64,000 bases of DNA from Diphasiastrum complanatum (Eukaryota > Streptophyta > Lycopodiopsida > Lycopodiales > Lycopodiaceae). Position 1 is the stretch's first letter; every line of letters begins with the position of its first letter. A program made the position numbers and the translations under genes. A model generated the notes under the pieces. It saw only the letters and a list, made by a program, of their open reading frames with translations, made no database searches and was not told the origin of the DNA. Where the stretch lies: positions 47,438,633-47,502,632 of the forward strand of contig CM055106.1 of assembly GCA_029204225.1 (NCBI GenBank), given 5' to 3'. Below, piece after piece: positions 21,000 to 32,617 of this stretch.

Positions 21000-21518
21000 T
21001 TCTTGAAGATCAGTTCATGCTTTTGATGCTTTGAGGTTGGTTCTTGAAGATATTGAAAGCTTTTGATGTTTTTCTTTTGTTTTTTGTTTGAAAGATAAAG
21101 TTTGTTTTGTTTGTTTTTCTGAAAGATAGTGAAGAGAGGAAAGATAAGTGTTTGAATAGATAATGTTAAGTGTTAAGTATTTGAATAGATAATGTTAAGT
21201 GTTAAGTGTTTGAATAGATATTGTTAAATGTTAAGTGTTCGAATAGATAGTGTTTGATGGTAAATGAATCTTAGATTTGTGATTTGAGAGAGAGAGAGAG
21301 AGAGAAGAGGTGGAGTGTAGGTGTATGCTTGAAGATTTTGAAAGCTTTCAGAGTTTACGTTTTTGCTCTTTTTTTGAAAAATAAAGTTTGTTTTATTTAT
21401 TTTTGTGAAAGAAAAGTGAAGAGAGGAAAGATAAGTGTTTGAATATATAGTCTACGGTAGTAATAGATTGTTAGATTTGTATTTTTTTAGGATTAAGAAT
21501 GATAGATGAATAGATGGT

Positions 21519-21583
<65 letters not shown>

Positions 21584-21668
21584 TTAGCATTTTGCATTGA
21601 TTTAAGGTTTGATTTTTTTTAGGATTAAGAATGATAGATGAATAGATGGTGTTGAGAGAGAGAGAGAC

Positions 21669-21717
<49 letters not shown>

Positions 21718-21982
21718 GTGTGTGTGTGTGTGTGTGTTTGTGTGTGTTTTACATTTTGCAATGATTTAAAATTTAGGGTAATATATAAATAGATAGTATT
21801 AATAAAATGAAGATTTAATAGAATGAGAGAGAGAAAGAGAGAGAATTTGAAGTAGATTAGAATGATTGGAGAGAGAGGGGGGGGTGGGGAGGAAGCGTGT
21901 ATGTGTGTGTGTTTTGCATTTTGAATTTAAGATGATATATAAATAGATAATCTTTAATAGTAAATGAATGTTAGATTTTTAA

Positions 21983-22053
<71 letters not shown>

Positions 22054-22190
22054 AAGAAGAAGAAGAAAAAGTGTGTGTGTGTGTGTGTGTGTGTTTTGCA
22101 TTTTGCATTGATTTAGAATTTAGGGTAATATATGAATAGATAGTGTTAATCAAATGAGAGAGAGAAAGGGGAATTGAAGCTTGCAATAAT
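21000..22190. repeat. Complex tandem and microsatellite block, (GA)n and (TG)n
   Basis: A roughly 280-bp segment (TTGAAGAT-TTGAAAGC... AAGATAAGTGTTTGAATA) occurs at about 21040-21290 and again at about 21325-21480. Then GGATTAAGAATGATAGATGA occurs at 21489 and 21621, each copy followed by a long GA run (21523-21576; 21654-21715). GT runs lie at 21719-21750, about 21985-22021 and 22073-22093, next to GA at 22021-22050. A related arm, TTTAGGGTAATATATAAATA, recurs at about 21771 and 22121. Long open frames here encode only Ser-Leu or Thr-His repeats and are artefacts. Confidence 0.85.
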
Positions 22191-25100
22191 GATTCAATTG
22201 TGTAATAGACTCTTATTTTTTATTTGCTTGTGTATATGACAAAGATATTCAAAAAAAAAGAAAGATAGCAAGCGTTGTAAGAGCAAACAAGCTTGCACTT
22301 AGTTCTTTGATTATTTGAATACGTTACCCAATATAGTAAAACAGTCAAATGTAATTGTTTGCGGGGAAAAAGACCCATTTTTCAAGTTGTTTTTGACGGA
22401 AAATCATTTCCACGCGCTATCACGCCAATGCGGAACTACTTAAAACTGAAGCGTAAATGGCCCATTATGGCCAATTGCACTTTTATTGAAATTTATCAAT
22501 TTACGCTGGACTGATATTTATTTAAGAGGCTTATGTCCATACTTCCCGGGTTTGTCGTGGCTAGGAGGTGCCAGTTCGTCTTAAAAACCAGTTAAATGGC
22601 AGTTTTATTCACTGTAGGCCACCTTAGTGATTTAAAACCAAATTTGGGGCCCTGCCCTTAAGTTTGGGCCCAATTACCAAAAAGCCCCTAGTGGTGCCCA
22701 TTCATGAAAAGGTGCACCTCTTTGGGCCTCAGCCCTCCGTAGCATTACAGCCTCAACGTAACATTAACCATTCTTCATTTTGGGAGAGAGAGAGAGAAAC
22801 TAGGTGCAGAGAAAGAGTTTGTGGAGAAAGGAAAGAGGGAAGGAGAAGAAGCAAGGTTGTTTGATCCCTGCATGGTGCCTCCCATTTCTGTGTCTTCCAC
22901 TCTACTCTCAGCCTTTCTCATTTTGCTGTCCATCATTATTCACTGCTCACTTTGGAAACGAGAAGGAAAGGAGAACAGGCTGATCTGCCTAGTGCCTTCC
23001 CCTCTAACATTTATGTTTGGTCTTTGTTGCAAACTGCTTATACTTCATTGCTATTGATCTATAATCTGAATCATAAGCATTTTATTACCACTGTTTGTGG
23101 ATCTGTGAATTGTTTTTTCGGCCATCTCTAACATTTGGTTGCAGATTGTTGAATCAGATTTGGTGTTATTTGCTTTTGCAGTCTTTAATCTTATGATTGC
23201 AGGCCCTGGTATTGTGGGGATTATATCTTGTATCGCCTTTGTTGCCTCTAACATTTGGTTGCAGGCTTTGGAACTGTAGAAGGCCTTGTTGCTTCATTTG
23301 CAAGGATTGAAGTGTGTAGTTTAAATGCTTTAGAAGAGTTTGAATCACTTTCTTGTGATTCTATTTGTAATTTTTAAGTCTGAGAAGTCTGTGAATTACT
23401 TGTGACTGTTCTCTGCTCAAGGATTGTGGTCTTGAGAGAATCTTGTTTCATGTTAGAATAGTGTTTTTTATGCCTCAGAATCTTAAAGGCTTCCTTCAGA
23501 AAGATTTGTTCTTGATCTATAAGAGATGTTGAATGGAGCCTTTGTTGAACTATGGTGATGAGAGATGATGAAAGAAGTGGGTGACTTGCTGTAGCATTTT
23601 GTTTGTTTGATGCCATCGTTACTTCATCTGCAACCCTGCCTACTCATTACCAAAAACCTGTTAGCAGCCCTCTTGTGCTCTTTACCTGCAATTTTGGCCA
23701 GTGGCTACTTCATTTTCCGCCAGCGGGTTTGCCCATTCTACTGGTTTGTGCTCCTTCTGCTGTCCAAAGGCTACATGAAGCCCTGGCTCTACCTGAAATC
23801 TGTTTTGTTGACATTTTAAACATGTGAGTGTTCCCTTGTGTGCTGCAACCTTGATGAATAATCCAAGTGTAGTGTGAGGATACAACAGAAGCCCGTTGAT
23901 GTGTTCATCATGGATCTATTGTCAGCACATTTTATGACGCTTATTCTGAAGAGTCAATGATTCCATACCTCAGAACAGATCCGTGTGAAGGACAAGCACA
24001 AGTAGGTCAAGCAAGACACCGAATGCTATCAAAATATTGGAGATTATGTCCGAATCCCTGTCTACGATCCGATTTCTGCCTATTTGTCTATCTGCGAGTT
24101 GCCTGAAACCTTTCCCTATTTGTAAAACACAAAAAAAAGAACCGCTGCCTAAATCCTGCCCTGAAAGAATACCTATATTTCTCTACGGTCAGTTTTCTGA
24201 TCTATGGCCTTCTCCATTTGCGCTTCAGCTCTGCCTGCGGGTTTGCGCTTCTCTTGCAGTCTACGGGTCACTCCATTTCCTATCTGCTATCTCTTTGCGC
24301 TCTGACCTGCTGCCTGTCCATGCTCAGCCCTGTTGTGGGCCGTGTTCTCTATCAACGGCCAAAAACTGGCCTTTCAACCTGAGACTCACTTCATGCCACG
24401 CTTGTGCATGGAGAAAAAACCTGTTTGTGGCTTCTATTCCTATCAGCGACCCTGTGGCCAGCGGATTTGCCTGCCATTTCCTACCTAAGCCTACTATTTG
24501 TAGTCCATTTGCTTACCTGCGGACAATTTGTGTCAGTAGCCTAAATTCTACCTGTAGCTTTACTCCGCTTATGGATTTACTTAAAATCCTATTTGTGGAA
24601 ATCCCTTGTTTGCGGCACATTTCTTGATTCTAGCCTTGTCTGCTATTCGTTGGCTTGAAAAGGATTTGATAATTTACGTACATTTGCTGCTAAGGTTTTG
24701 CTCAGTAAATCCTCATCTGCAACCCTTTTCTTGGATTGACCAGCGTTGCTGGGATTGTGGCTTATTGAAGTCCGGCCCTATGTTGCTTGATAGAGGTTGC
24801 TGCTCTTAGCTTTGGGGATTTCTATGATTCTAAATTTGTGAAGCTTTATACTATCATCATGGAGCCTTTTAAAGTTCCATGAGTGTTTCTTTTCACCAAA
24901 CAAAACCAGCTCAATTATCCAAGACTTGGGAGCTAACCGTTTGTTGCAGGTTAAACGCCCCAGATTAACAAAACCTACTCTATCGCATTAAGGAAAACAC
25001 TAAACCCACATTCATCTTATTATTGTCTTGATAGCCACTGCTTACTGCATTTCGATTATAAACAAACAATAATGCAAGGCCCCTGTTTGTGGTTTATGAA

Positions 25101-25637
25101 ATTATGCTCCTCTAATTGAACAACTATAACCGTCTTATTGTTAAGCAAGAACCGAACTTTGTAAATGCTTGCTTTGGCTATTAAGAACTTCTAACAAACG
25201 AGGTATAAGCCTATTGATTGAGAGAAATCATGATAGCCATTTTATAGCCCATTTAGCTGTCCGAAAGTCATGGCTTTCTATAGTGGACTGGTTCTTGTCC
25301 ATTCCAGAGTTCCGTAGGCTATCTGAAAATTGCCTTTGACTGTTAGAAATCTGCCTTGCCGATTGCCATTGAAAGTGCCGATGGTCATGAACGCTGTATT
25401 TTTAACTCCATGCCCAATGGAGCTTGAGCTGTAATTGTGGTATAGACCAACTTCCATTAGAATTCCCTAAGATTGGTAGCCTATTTGGGGGTCGTTTTAT
25501 AATCCTTCAGTGGTGCGTCTGCTGGGAGGAGCACGAGTTCCTTCTGGACTTCGAGTCCATTGTACTTGGAAGTTGATTATCCTTCTGTGGACTTAGCCTT
25601 TGTTGAAGGTCTGTGAGCCCTACATTGGTTGACATAG
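22191..25637. other. Unassigned 3.4 kb, partly reiterated; possible long LTR or leader
   Basis: No supported gene. CTCTAACATTTGGTTGCAG occurs twice (about 23127 and 23247). Between 24050 and 25100 words such as CCTGTTTGTGG, CTATTTGTAG, CCTATTTGTGG and GTTTGCGGC recur loosely. At 25509-25531 the text CA-G-TGGTGCGTCTGCTGGG resembles an LTR end followed by a primer-binding site, in the same layout as Gypsy-A copy 2 (ACA-G-TGGCAC). If right, 22.4-25.5 kb could be a long LTR and the ORF at 25638 its first gene. A 196-codon frame at 24037-24627 has no motif. Confidence 0.35.
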
Positions 25638-26396
25638 ATGGAGGGAATCATGGGATTTCTGCCATTTAGGCACTTGACCACCCGTGCTGCATTTGAAGCC
25701 ATTGTTTATTTCATGATGAAATTGATTGGCTATGCACTCGGAGGTGTGTATGCATTTCTTTTAGAGTCACTTGTAGGCGAGGTGTTATGTCAGAAGCACT
25801 TGGGTAACGAAGAATATGACCTAGTGATTTCAGAATTCCTTAGCCACCTACGCACTGACTCTAATACCTTGAGGCCTGTAAATGCCCAACATGATCCAAG
25901 TTGTCCCAATGATGATTACCTGGAGATTCAAAAAGACTATGTGGCACTACATGGCAATTATTTTGTGACTATTAACCATAGTCCTATTGTGATTCAAAAT
26001 CCAATTCTTGGAGTTGATGAAACCCTAGCAAGAATTGGTTGTGTGCTGAACTATGACCATGAAAAGCCTAATACTCATGAGGTGAGTGTTGGCACCGATA
26101 TTGAAATGATGAACATTTCTACCCAAAGCCTTGAAATTGATATTCAGTGGTCCCAAAAGGTAGATGTGTCAAGAATAAGACATGAATGTCATGTTGATAG
26201 TGAGGGTGAAGTCCTTATTGACCTTGAAGAGTTGGATTATGATGTTGGAAAATCAAGAGCTAAACCTAATCATAATATTGTGCAACCTGTGTTGGTTGCT
26301 GGCAACTCCCTCTGTGTTAGACCAAAGCCTGTTTACCTATTGAAGATTGATCATTATGATGGAGAGAGAGGTGATAAAACTAATATTTTCATATGA
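25638..26396 (+). CDS. Uncharacterised 252-residue ORF with hydrophobic N-terminus
   Basis: I do not recognise this protein. It begins MEGIMGFLPFRHLTTRAA; residues about 18-50 are strongly hydrophobic (FEAIVYFMMKLIGYALGG, then VYAFLLESLVGEVL) and could be one or two membrane passes or a signal anchor. The rest is polar and acidic, with an Asp/Glu-rich stretch near 205-218 (EGEVLIDLEELDYDVG). There is no zinc knuckle, protease or enzyme motif. It starts about 125 bases after a primer-binding-site-like sequence (25511), so it may be the first ORF of an unrecognised LTR element. It ends 14 bases before an inverted Copia-D LTR fragment, which may have truncated it. It could equally be an exon of a host gene or a chance frame. 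Confidence 0.4.
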   Translation: MEGIMGFLPFRHLTTRAAFEAIVYFMMKLIGYALGGVYAFLLESLVGEVLCQKHLGNEEYDLVISEFLSHLRTDSNTLRPVNAQHDPSCPNDDYLEIQKDYVALHGNYFVTINHSPIVIQNPILGVDETLARIGCVLNYDHEKPNTHEVSVGTDIEMMNISTQSLEIDIQWSQKVDVSRIRHECHVDSEGEVLIDLEELDYDVGKSRAKPNHNIVQPVLVAGNSLCVRPKPVYLLKIDHYDGERGDKTNIFI

Positions 26397-26410
26397 AAAT
26401 TCATGAACTT

Positions 26411-26740
26411 TGTGAAGGATTTCAGATCATTCAAGATCTAATCCATGTCCCAAATCTTTGGTTACAATAAGGAGCAAACCAACAATCCTGCCAATGTAGA
26501 AAAATCAGCATCTATATACAAAATGAGATGCAAAGTGTATAGATATTGATCAAACATGAACCAAAACATAAAATATGTTTGTTGTCCGTACAATTACAGT
26601 ACCCTACTGTATTTCACACGTGTGGAACCGAAAATAACAAAATATGATCATTCTACACATAGAATTGCAAGATATCACCAAGATAGTGCACCAATGAGTA
26701 GTAGAACCCAAAGATGGAGAAGAAGATTATTCATCACATC
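26411..26740 (-). repeat. Inverted partial Copia-D LTR
   Basis: The reverse complement matches the 3' half of the Copia-D LTR (14600-15089) up to the same end, TGTGAAGGATTTC on the plus strand. It carries the same CACACGTGTG palindrome (26615-26624). It is cut at about 26740, where a plus-strand Copia gag fragment starts, so it is not the LTR of that fragment in normal orientation. Confidence 0.85.
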
Positions 26741-26935
26741 CTTCTACCTCCAAGTTCAGGAAGAAGAAGATCAAGTGTTTCTTTTGTGGCAAGAAGGGGC
26801 ATTATGCCACTAATTGCTTCAAAAAGAAGAATCAACTCAAGCAAGCTATCATCATCAATGTGAAAGAAGAAGACTCTATTGCAAGTGAAGGAGAAGGATC
26901 CCTTGTCAGAAATGGTGAACTCCTGCAACTTTGTT
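26741..26935 (+). pseudogene. Copia gag zinc-knuckle fragment
   Basis: Encodes KKKIKCFFCGKKGHYATNCF followed by KKKNQLKQ, nearly the same as the C-terminus of the Copia-2 gag at 9127-9948 (CFFCGKKGHYASNC). Only this end of gag is present. The protease of what may be the same element resumes at about 27680, after roughly 740 bases of foreign sequence. Confidence 0.82.
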
Positions 26936-27679
26936 GCAGCATGAAAAAGACACGAAGGTCAAACGAGAACAATTTGTGATAGTCAATGTGTCTTTGACTT
27001 GAAGCACAAACGATTCGCGAATTAATCGCAAATCGTAAACACACCTCCAGGATTGCAAAGACAAAATGGACGCAAAACAAAAACAATGAAAACACACGAA
27101 GAGAAATCTTTCGCGCTGCCAGCTGGCAGCTCAACGAGCTTCATGCCCAGCTGAAATGAATAGCAACGACGGAGACTAACTAACTAGTTGATTAGCGTTA
27201 ACTAGTCTTGTGCTACATTTAGCTATCTTGTAAACTCCACACAGTGGAGGTATAAACAATCCTCTCTGGATCATAACCAAAAAGAGAGAGAAAAAGTGGT
27301 GAGAATTTTACAGAGATCTGTAAGAAACAAAGAGAGACGTAGCGAATAGAGTAAGAAGGCAAAAATACCATAGTTGTGCATGAAAGTCTGCCAACGAGCA
27401 GAACACAGCGAAAGAGTAGAGAGTCAATCCGCCAACGAGTGAGACATTGACGATCTTGCTCTAAAACCAAACTGACAATATAGTTGCTCTATTTTGTGTA
27501 TCTCTTGGCCTTGTGTTGTGTCTCTTGATTGCTAGAATAAAATATGTTCTGTGATGTGTAGTCGAGTGTCTGGGATCCCGTAAGAGCTTCTGCAAGAAAA
27601 GAAAATTCAAAGACAGAAAATTGTTCGTGAATCAGAAGAGAGACGACAAACACAAAACAAAAAAGCTTCCACAACACCT
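26936..27679. other. Insert between Copia gag and protease, LTR-like
   Basis: This 0.74-kb block splits the Copia gag fragment from the protease fragment. It has no coding signal. It contains a TATA-like GTATAAAC (27250), repeated CCAACGAG words (27391 and 27431), GCTCTAAAACCA at 27456, which is two bases off the complement of a Copia primer-binding site, and AATAAAAT near 27536. It may be an LTR/leader piece of another element, but I cannot set its ends or find a target duplication. Confidence 0.35.
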
Positions 27680-28091
27680 TATGGTGTCAAGTTTCTCCTC
27701 AACACCCTTCAAGAAGGATGGATCTTGGTATATTGATAGTGGTGCTTCATCACACATGTGTTGCTCCAAAAATTCTTTTAATTCTATTGTACCTTATGAA
27801 GGATTTAAAAAATCAATACACACAACAAATGACCACAAATGTACTATTGAAGGAAAAGGGAATATTCTCTTAAAGCTTGCGTCTTCTAAAGTTTTATCTC
27901 CTGCCAATGTTCTTTGTGTTCCTAAACTCACAAATAACCTTATAAGTGTTGGTAAATTGCTTGATCATGGTCTTGATGTGAAATTCAATATCAATACTTG
28001 TACTATTAAGAAAGGTAATGATATCCTTGGACATGGATCTAGATATGGTGGCATTTTCAAGTTAAATCTTCATGAAAGAGAAAATTCTTGA
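27680..28091 (+). pseudogene. Copia protease fragment
   Basis: Encodes the Copia protease active site GSWYIDSGASSHM, then FNSIVPYEGFKKSIHT and LTNNLISVGKLLDHGL, the family's typical segment between protease and integrase. It stops at LHERENS, before integrase. The upstream 20 codons of the frame are not Copia. Confidence 0.88.
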
Positions 28092-28469
28092 CGAAAATTG
28101 CTTTTGCCTTTCCTAGCCAAATTTTCATGATTTTCAAATATCCCACCGGGTAGAACAAACGGCTGTGACTAGACCACAGTTACTGCCCGAATACTCTTTT
28201 GTTGCCCATCTTTGTACACTCGAGATTGTTTTGACGTCAATAGTCATAAATTGTAGTTAACTAATTCTTGTAGTTTAAAAACTTCTTGTCATTTTTAAGT
28301 ATATCTCTCATTCTCTTCATTCTCTCTGTTCTAATTTTGGATTGTCATTCATAGGTTTGCCTCTCAGTCTCTTCATTCTCTCCGTTCTCAGCTTGCGAAC
28401 ACATTTTGGACTAATGGCTACACATAATCGGAGACAAGAGGAACCATTCATGCAATCAATATTTGCAAT

Positions 28470-29480
28470 GAAAAAAATGTAGAAGATCAATGGATACCAA
28501 GAATATATCGTAAATATCGATGGATCTTGATGCATCCATCCTCAGAAGGTGCTTTTGGGAAAAGAAAAGATCGAATAACATATATAGAAACTCTTGAAAA
28601 GGCAAGATAATGGATTTCAGAGTATTAGCTGTCAGTCAATCTATCATGGAAGTTTTAGTTTAGCATGCTTATTTTCACAAAGAGTTCAACATTGATAATT
28701 TGAATCCAAATAATAGAAGAAAATGCAATTGTAAGTATACGATTAGTATGTGCATATTCTATATTAATTTTTTTAGTATTAGCATTTTTTTTATATCAAA
28801 TTTTTATCACAATATTTTTTGTTGGTTCTGCAGATTTGTATCCATCAAATTTTGTTGAATGGCAACCAGTTCAATCGATTGCGGAAATAATTGATGTCAT
28901 ACATTCTGATATCGATATTTCACAATATAGAGGTCGATCTCCAAAATTTCTTTTAGAGTCAGGAGTTTTTTTTATGATCACACCTATATTCCTGATAGAA
29001 ATGGTTTAGTGGGTAGATTAGAGCCATATCCTCTACCAGATTTTTCAAGTGAGGAATGGATTTCTCCAAATTCAGCAATTTCAAAAAGTTTTCGATCTAG
29101 ACTTTATATGGATATTCAGAGTATATTAAAATGTAGCACTAGTTCAAAGAATAATAGATTAAGCTGGTATCTCTCTTTTTGTATATTTGTTGATTTTTTT
29201 TTTTCCAAATGCAATGTTCGCAACACTTTTGCTATGGTCGAGGTTGAGGAAGACCGGTGTCTCAATCACATTCGATCAGAACTAGACATGTTGTAATTCG
29301 ATCTACCTCAGTACTATCTTTTTCGATTGAATGGAAGTTATGCCATATGAAAATTTTCATTTTTTCTATTTCTTAGTTAATCAGTTTTACAAGATAAATG
29401 AGCTTAAACAATTTCTCTTGTGTAGGTAAGAGCAAGGCAGGAAGAGCACATAAAATACAAAGACATAGGAACATCCATCA
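28470..29480 (+). pseudogene. Unrecognised coding remnant with a clear intron
   Basis: I do not recognise the product. Several stretches look coding: EDQWIPRIYRKYRWILMHPS with SEGAFGKRKDRITYIETLEK (28483-28608); FHKEFNIDNLNPNNRRKCN up to 28730; and, after an intron, YPSNFVEWQPVQSIAEIIDV and ISQYRGRSPKFLLESG. An intron of 103 bases (28731 GTAAGT to 28833 TTCTGCAG) joins the last two in one frame. A run of eight Ts at 28966-28973 shifts the frame, after which YDHTYIPDRNGLVGRLEPYP and LPDFSSEEWISPNSAISKSF continue. Further GTAAG-type donors are visible near 29428. In-frame stops at about 28609 and in the exon near 28660 suggest a pseudogene or unseen splicing. It could be a captured host gene fragment. 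Confidence 0.4.
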
Positions 29481-30195
29481 AAATTGAAGATCCATAGAAT
29501 TTGAACAATGTAATTTTGTATTAATATAATTTTCTGTACGCAACTTGATTGATATTATATGAACTGCTCAACTTGAATATCATTTTTCAAGTTGAGGTTC
29601 ATTCTATTCTATGATCTCCAAATCCATTTGTCCAGTTGGAAGTAACTTCAGTGGAGAACACTCTGCATTTGAAATAGGATATGAATTTTCAATCACAAGT
29701 TTTATTGTCTCCTGTCAAAAATGCATTATCTTCATTGTATTATAAAACTAAAAAAACAACAACACAAGTACATGTTATTAATAAAGAATAAGTTATTAGG
29801 AATTATGAATATCTGAATGTTATTGTTAACTAATAGATTACCTCTAGCATATTCGGAAGCTTATCTTGTTGTGCGAGCCAATTGAAAAAACATTTGGCAT
29901 TGAATATAGTATACCAACCACATCTGACATAATCAACCTACTGGGAGGACTGCAGTATTCAAATATATACAAAAGTTAGTAACAAAATTTAAAGTTTTTG
30001 CAATATCGAATCAACGCGCATGAGATGATATTAAAGTCTACAAAGGCAAGTGCACGTCAATATCAAAAAAAAAATTGACGGAATATCGAATCAGCACGCG
30101 ATCACAATTCATATGAAAAAATCACCTTAATAAAATCTGAAAAGTAACTTACTTGATTATGTATGGGAGAATGAGTATTGGAGTCCCCAGTGACG
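29481..30195. other. Unassigned AT-rich sequence
   Basis: No coding, repeat or RNA signal that I can support. Confidence 0.5.
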
Positions 30196-32430
30196 TATTA
30201 AAGCAATTCAACGTGCAGAATTTTAAATGATATCACATATCCAAGAACAACTCCATGAGTTACCCAAATTTGACACACAATTCCATGTTTTGATATCACA
30301 TATCCAAGAACAACTCCACGAGTTACCCAAATTTGACACTTTTCTAGATTTAAGGAGATTTGGTCCTTGTGACAGCATTCAAATACATTTTTCAAATGAT
30401 CCAGGTGGTCTGTATCGACACTATGAACTCCGAGGTCATCCAAGTAGATTTCAAGGAATTTCTGCAAGTAGTCTTTAAAGGTGAATTACATTACTCTTTG
30501 AAATGACCTAGGTGCATTACAAAGTCCAAATGACATAACTTTATAAGCATAAGTTCTCTACTCTGTTGCAAAAGTTGTTTTTCCATAGGTGCGATTTTGA
30601 CTTGGTTGTAACCACTCTTTCACTCTAGCAAGGTGGTCCAATATGCTTTCAGTAAAGCATAACATAAAGTGATCCTTTCGTGTCACTTTGTCCACACATT
30701 CTCATCTTTCCACTCTTCTTAGGAACAACAACAATTGATGAAAACCCATTTAGTATGCTCGATCTCATAGATGAAATCAGCTTCAAGTAATCTCTGTAGC
30801 TCTTTCTTAATAAGATCAGTAACGTTTGGATTACGATGATAGAATCTTGTGAGATTTGGAATTGCGTCAGACATCAAGGAAATTGTATGCTCAATCATTG
30901 ATGTTGGAATCCCTTTCAGATCCCTGTATGTCCAAGAAAAACAGTTTTGATACTTAACCAGCAGCTTCCTTAGCACTTGAAACTACTCTGGGGTAAGTTG
31001 CGTTCCAACTTGCACAATCTTTCTGGTTCTCTTGGTTCAGCAAGATTCATTGGCTGTGTCCTAGCTGGTCCATCGTAAACATCTTTTGTTTCTGGTACTT
31101 GCTCTTTTGGTTCATGATGAGCTTTCAGTAACATAATGACAACATCATCCAAAGTATAGCATTTGAAATGCTCTAGCATATTATTTTGTGCTTTATCTGA
31201 TTGTTCGTCCTCAAAAGGATTGACCTTGGCTCTTCATTTAGCTTTTCTGGCAGGAATCCATTGCGGAGCTGATGACTTTCTAGAAGATGTGGTCTTCTTT
31301 GAAGGTGACGACTTTCTTGATCATGATTTCTTTGGAGAACTCTGACTCGAGGAGTCCTTCTTGATCTTTCCTTTACCTTTATCCAATAAAGGTGGTACAA
31401 CTTTAGGAATTGCTTCTCTCGATGATTTTTTCCATTTTAGGACCTTGTTATAATGTTGCTTCACTTATTTCTTTGTCATTGGTCCTGTAGTCTTTTCTTC
31501 CTTCAATATAACTACTTTAGGTGGTTTTATTGTCGGTTCTTCAAGAATATCATGGATTCCAAATCTCATAGGATCCATGTGATTTAAGATCTGCTCATCT
31601 ATGCGTTTTGCATTTTCATTGTAAGACAAGGCGTGACTGACATGAATGAGTCCATCTTCAATCGGATCTGGTATTGGATCGGTTGATATCCAAGCTACAT
31701 TCATCATGTTTGCAAGAAAAGTGATTGGCATATCCAAAGTTTGATCTGGTAAAGGAATTTTGTTCAATTTGGATTGATTATCTCTTTGACACATATAGCC
31801 TGCTGCTGTAAAATCCACTGTTGCAAGAGCTTGGTTCCAATTGATAGTATCAGTTTGAGAGTCATAATGAACTCCCAAATTCTTTACATGTCAATCACAG
31901 GTATGATCTGTTGTTGATGAATCATCATCCCCTTTTTGGACCACTGGCTTGATAGTCCAAGTGATTCAATCAACTTTGACTGCACGATCATGATTCTCAA
32001 AAGTGATTTTTTCAGTGTCCCAGTTATGAATTACTTGCAAAACTCGTAACCATGGACGTTCCAAAAAGACATGGTAAACATTCAGTGCATTGGGTAAGTC
32101 CATTACTACAAAAGTAATGACAAACTGAACTCCGACAATCTTGACAAGTATGTCTTCTATCATCCCCTTAGGACAGACCATCATTTGATCAGCTAGCTTA
32201 ATGGCAAAAGTTACAGGTTTTATCTTTGTAAGGCCCCATTTTGCGCATAGCTTTGTTGAAATCAGGTTAACTCCTGAATCTCCATCTATCATGGCTGCTT
32301 CTTACCAAACTGTCTATGTTGTATTGGCAGGGTGATGTTTTATTGTTCACTTTCCCAGGTTGCTCCTACATTGAGCACTTCACTTGATTCTTCAAACCGG
32401 ACACAAAAGAGTGGCTCATGATGGACTGTT
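30196..32430 (-). pseudogene. Gypsy-E protease to reverse transcriptase remnant
   Basis: Minus-strand gypsy pol. Protease: MIDGDSGVNLISTKLCAKWG with VYHVFLERPWLRV (32292-31966). A linker domain follows (YDSQTDTINWNQALATVDF, 31878-31465) equivalent to that in Gypsy-B. RT N-terminus: FSWTYRDLKGIPTSMIEH and IKKELQRLLEADFIYEIE (30976-30719). RT motif C: IYLDDLGVHSVDTDHLDHLK (30467 onward). A 63-base in-frame tandem duplication sits at 30228-30353. Palm motifs A and B lie in broken frames at 30480-30720 (the MSFGLCNAPR-type text is recognisable but damaged). RNase H and integrase are missing below 30196. Confidence 0.88.
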
Positions 32431-32484
32431 GGCTCAATCTGAGTTAAATTTTTTGCTACTACTAGTATCTTAATCTAAGGCACC

Positions 32485-32617
32485 TACCCTTGATCCTAAG
32501 GGTACCCCTTCTCCAAGGGTCACGTGACTCCATACCTCCGACCAAGGTATAGTCACTTGTCTGCCCTTATCCAAAGGCACATACCCTTAATCCTAAGGGT
32601 AACCCTTATCCAAGGGT
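32485..32617. repeat. Cluster of short hairpins built on ACCCTT...AAGGGT
   Basis: Inverted repeats lie side by side: TACCCTT-6-AAGGGTA-type at 32485-32504, ACCCCTT/AAGGGT at 32504-32520, TACCCTTA-ATCC-TAAGGGTA at 32582-32601 (8-bp perfect stem), and ACCCTT-ATCC-AAGGGT at 32602-32617. Between them are GTCACGTGAC (32519-32528) and ATACCT...AGGTAT. Loops share ATCC/CTCC. Possibly part of an LTR or a small foldback element. Confidence 0.75.

Noticed and set aside
21471-22186. Open frames encoding Ser-Leu and Thr-His repeats on the minus strand
   Set aside because: They are translations of GA and GT microsatellites and have no other content.
24037-24627. 196-codon plus-strand open frame
   Set aside because: No motif, irregular composition, and it lies in a stretch of loosely repeated words; probably a chance frame.
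13611-30353. A common mechanism for the two 63-bp duplications and the 21-bp repeats
   Set aside because: The three have unrelated sequences and belong to different elements; a shared multiple of 21 is not enough evidence.
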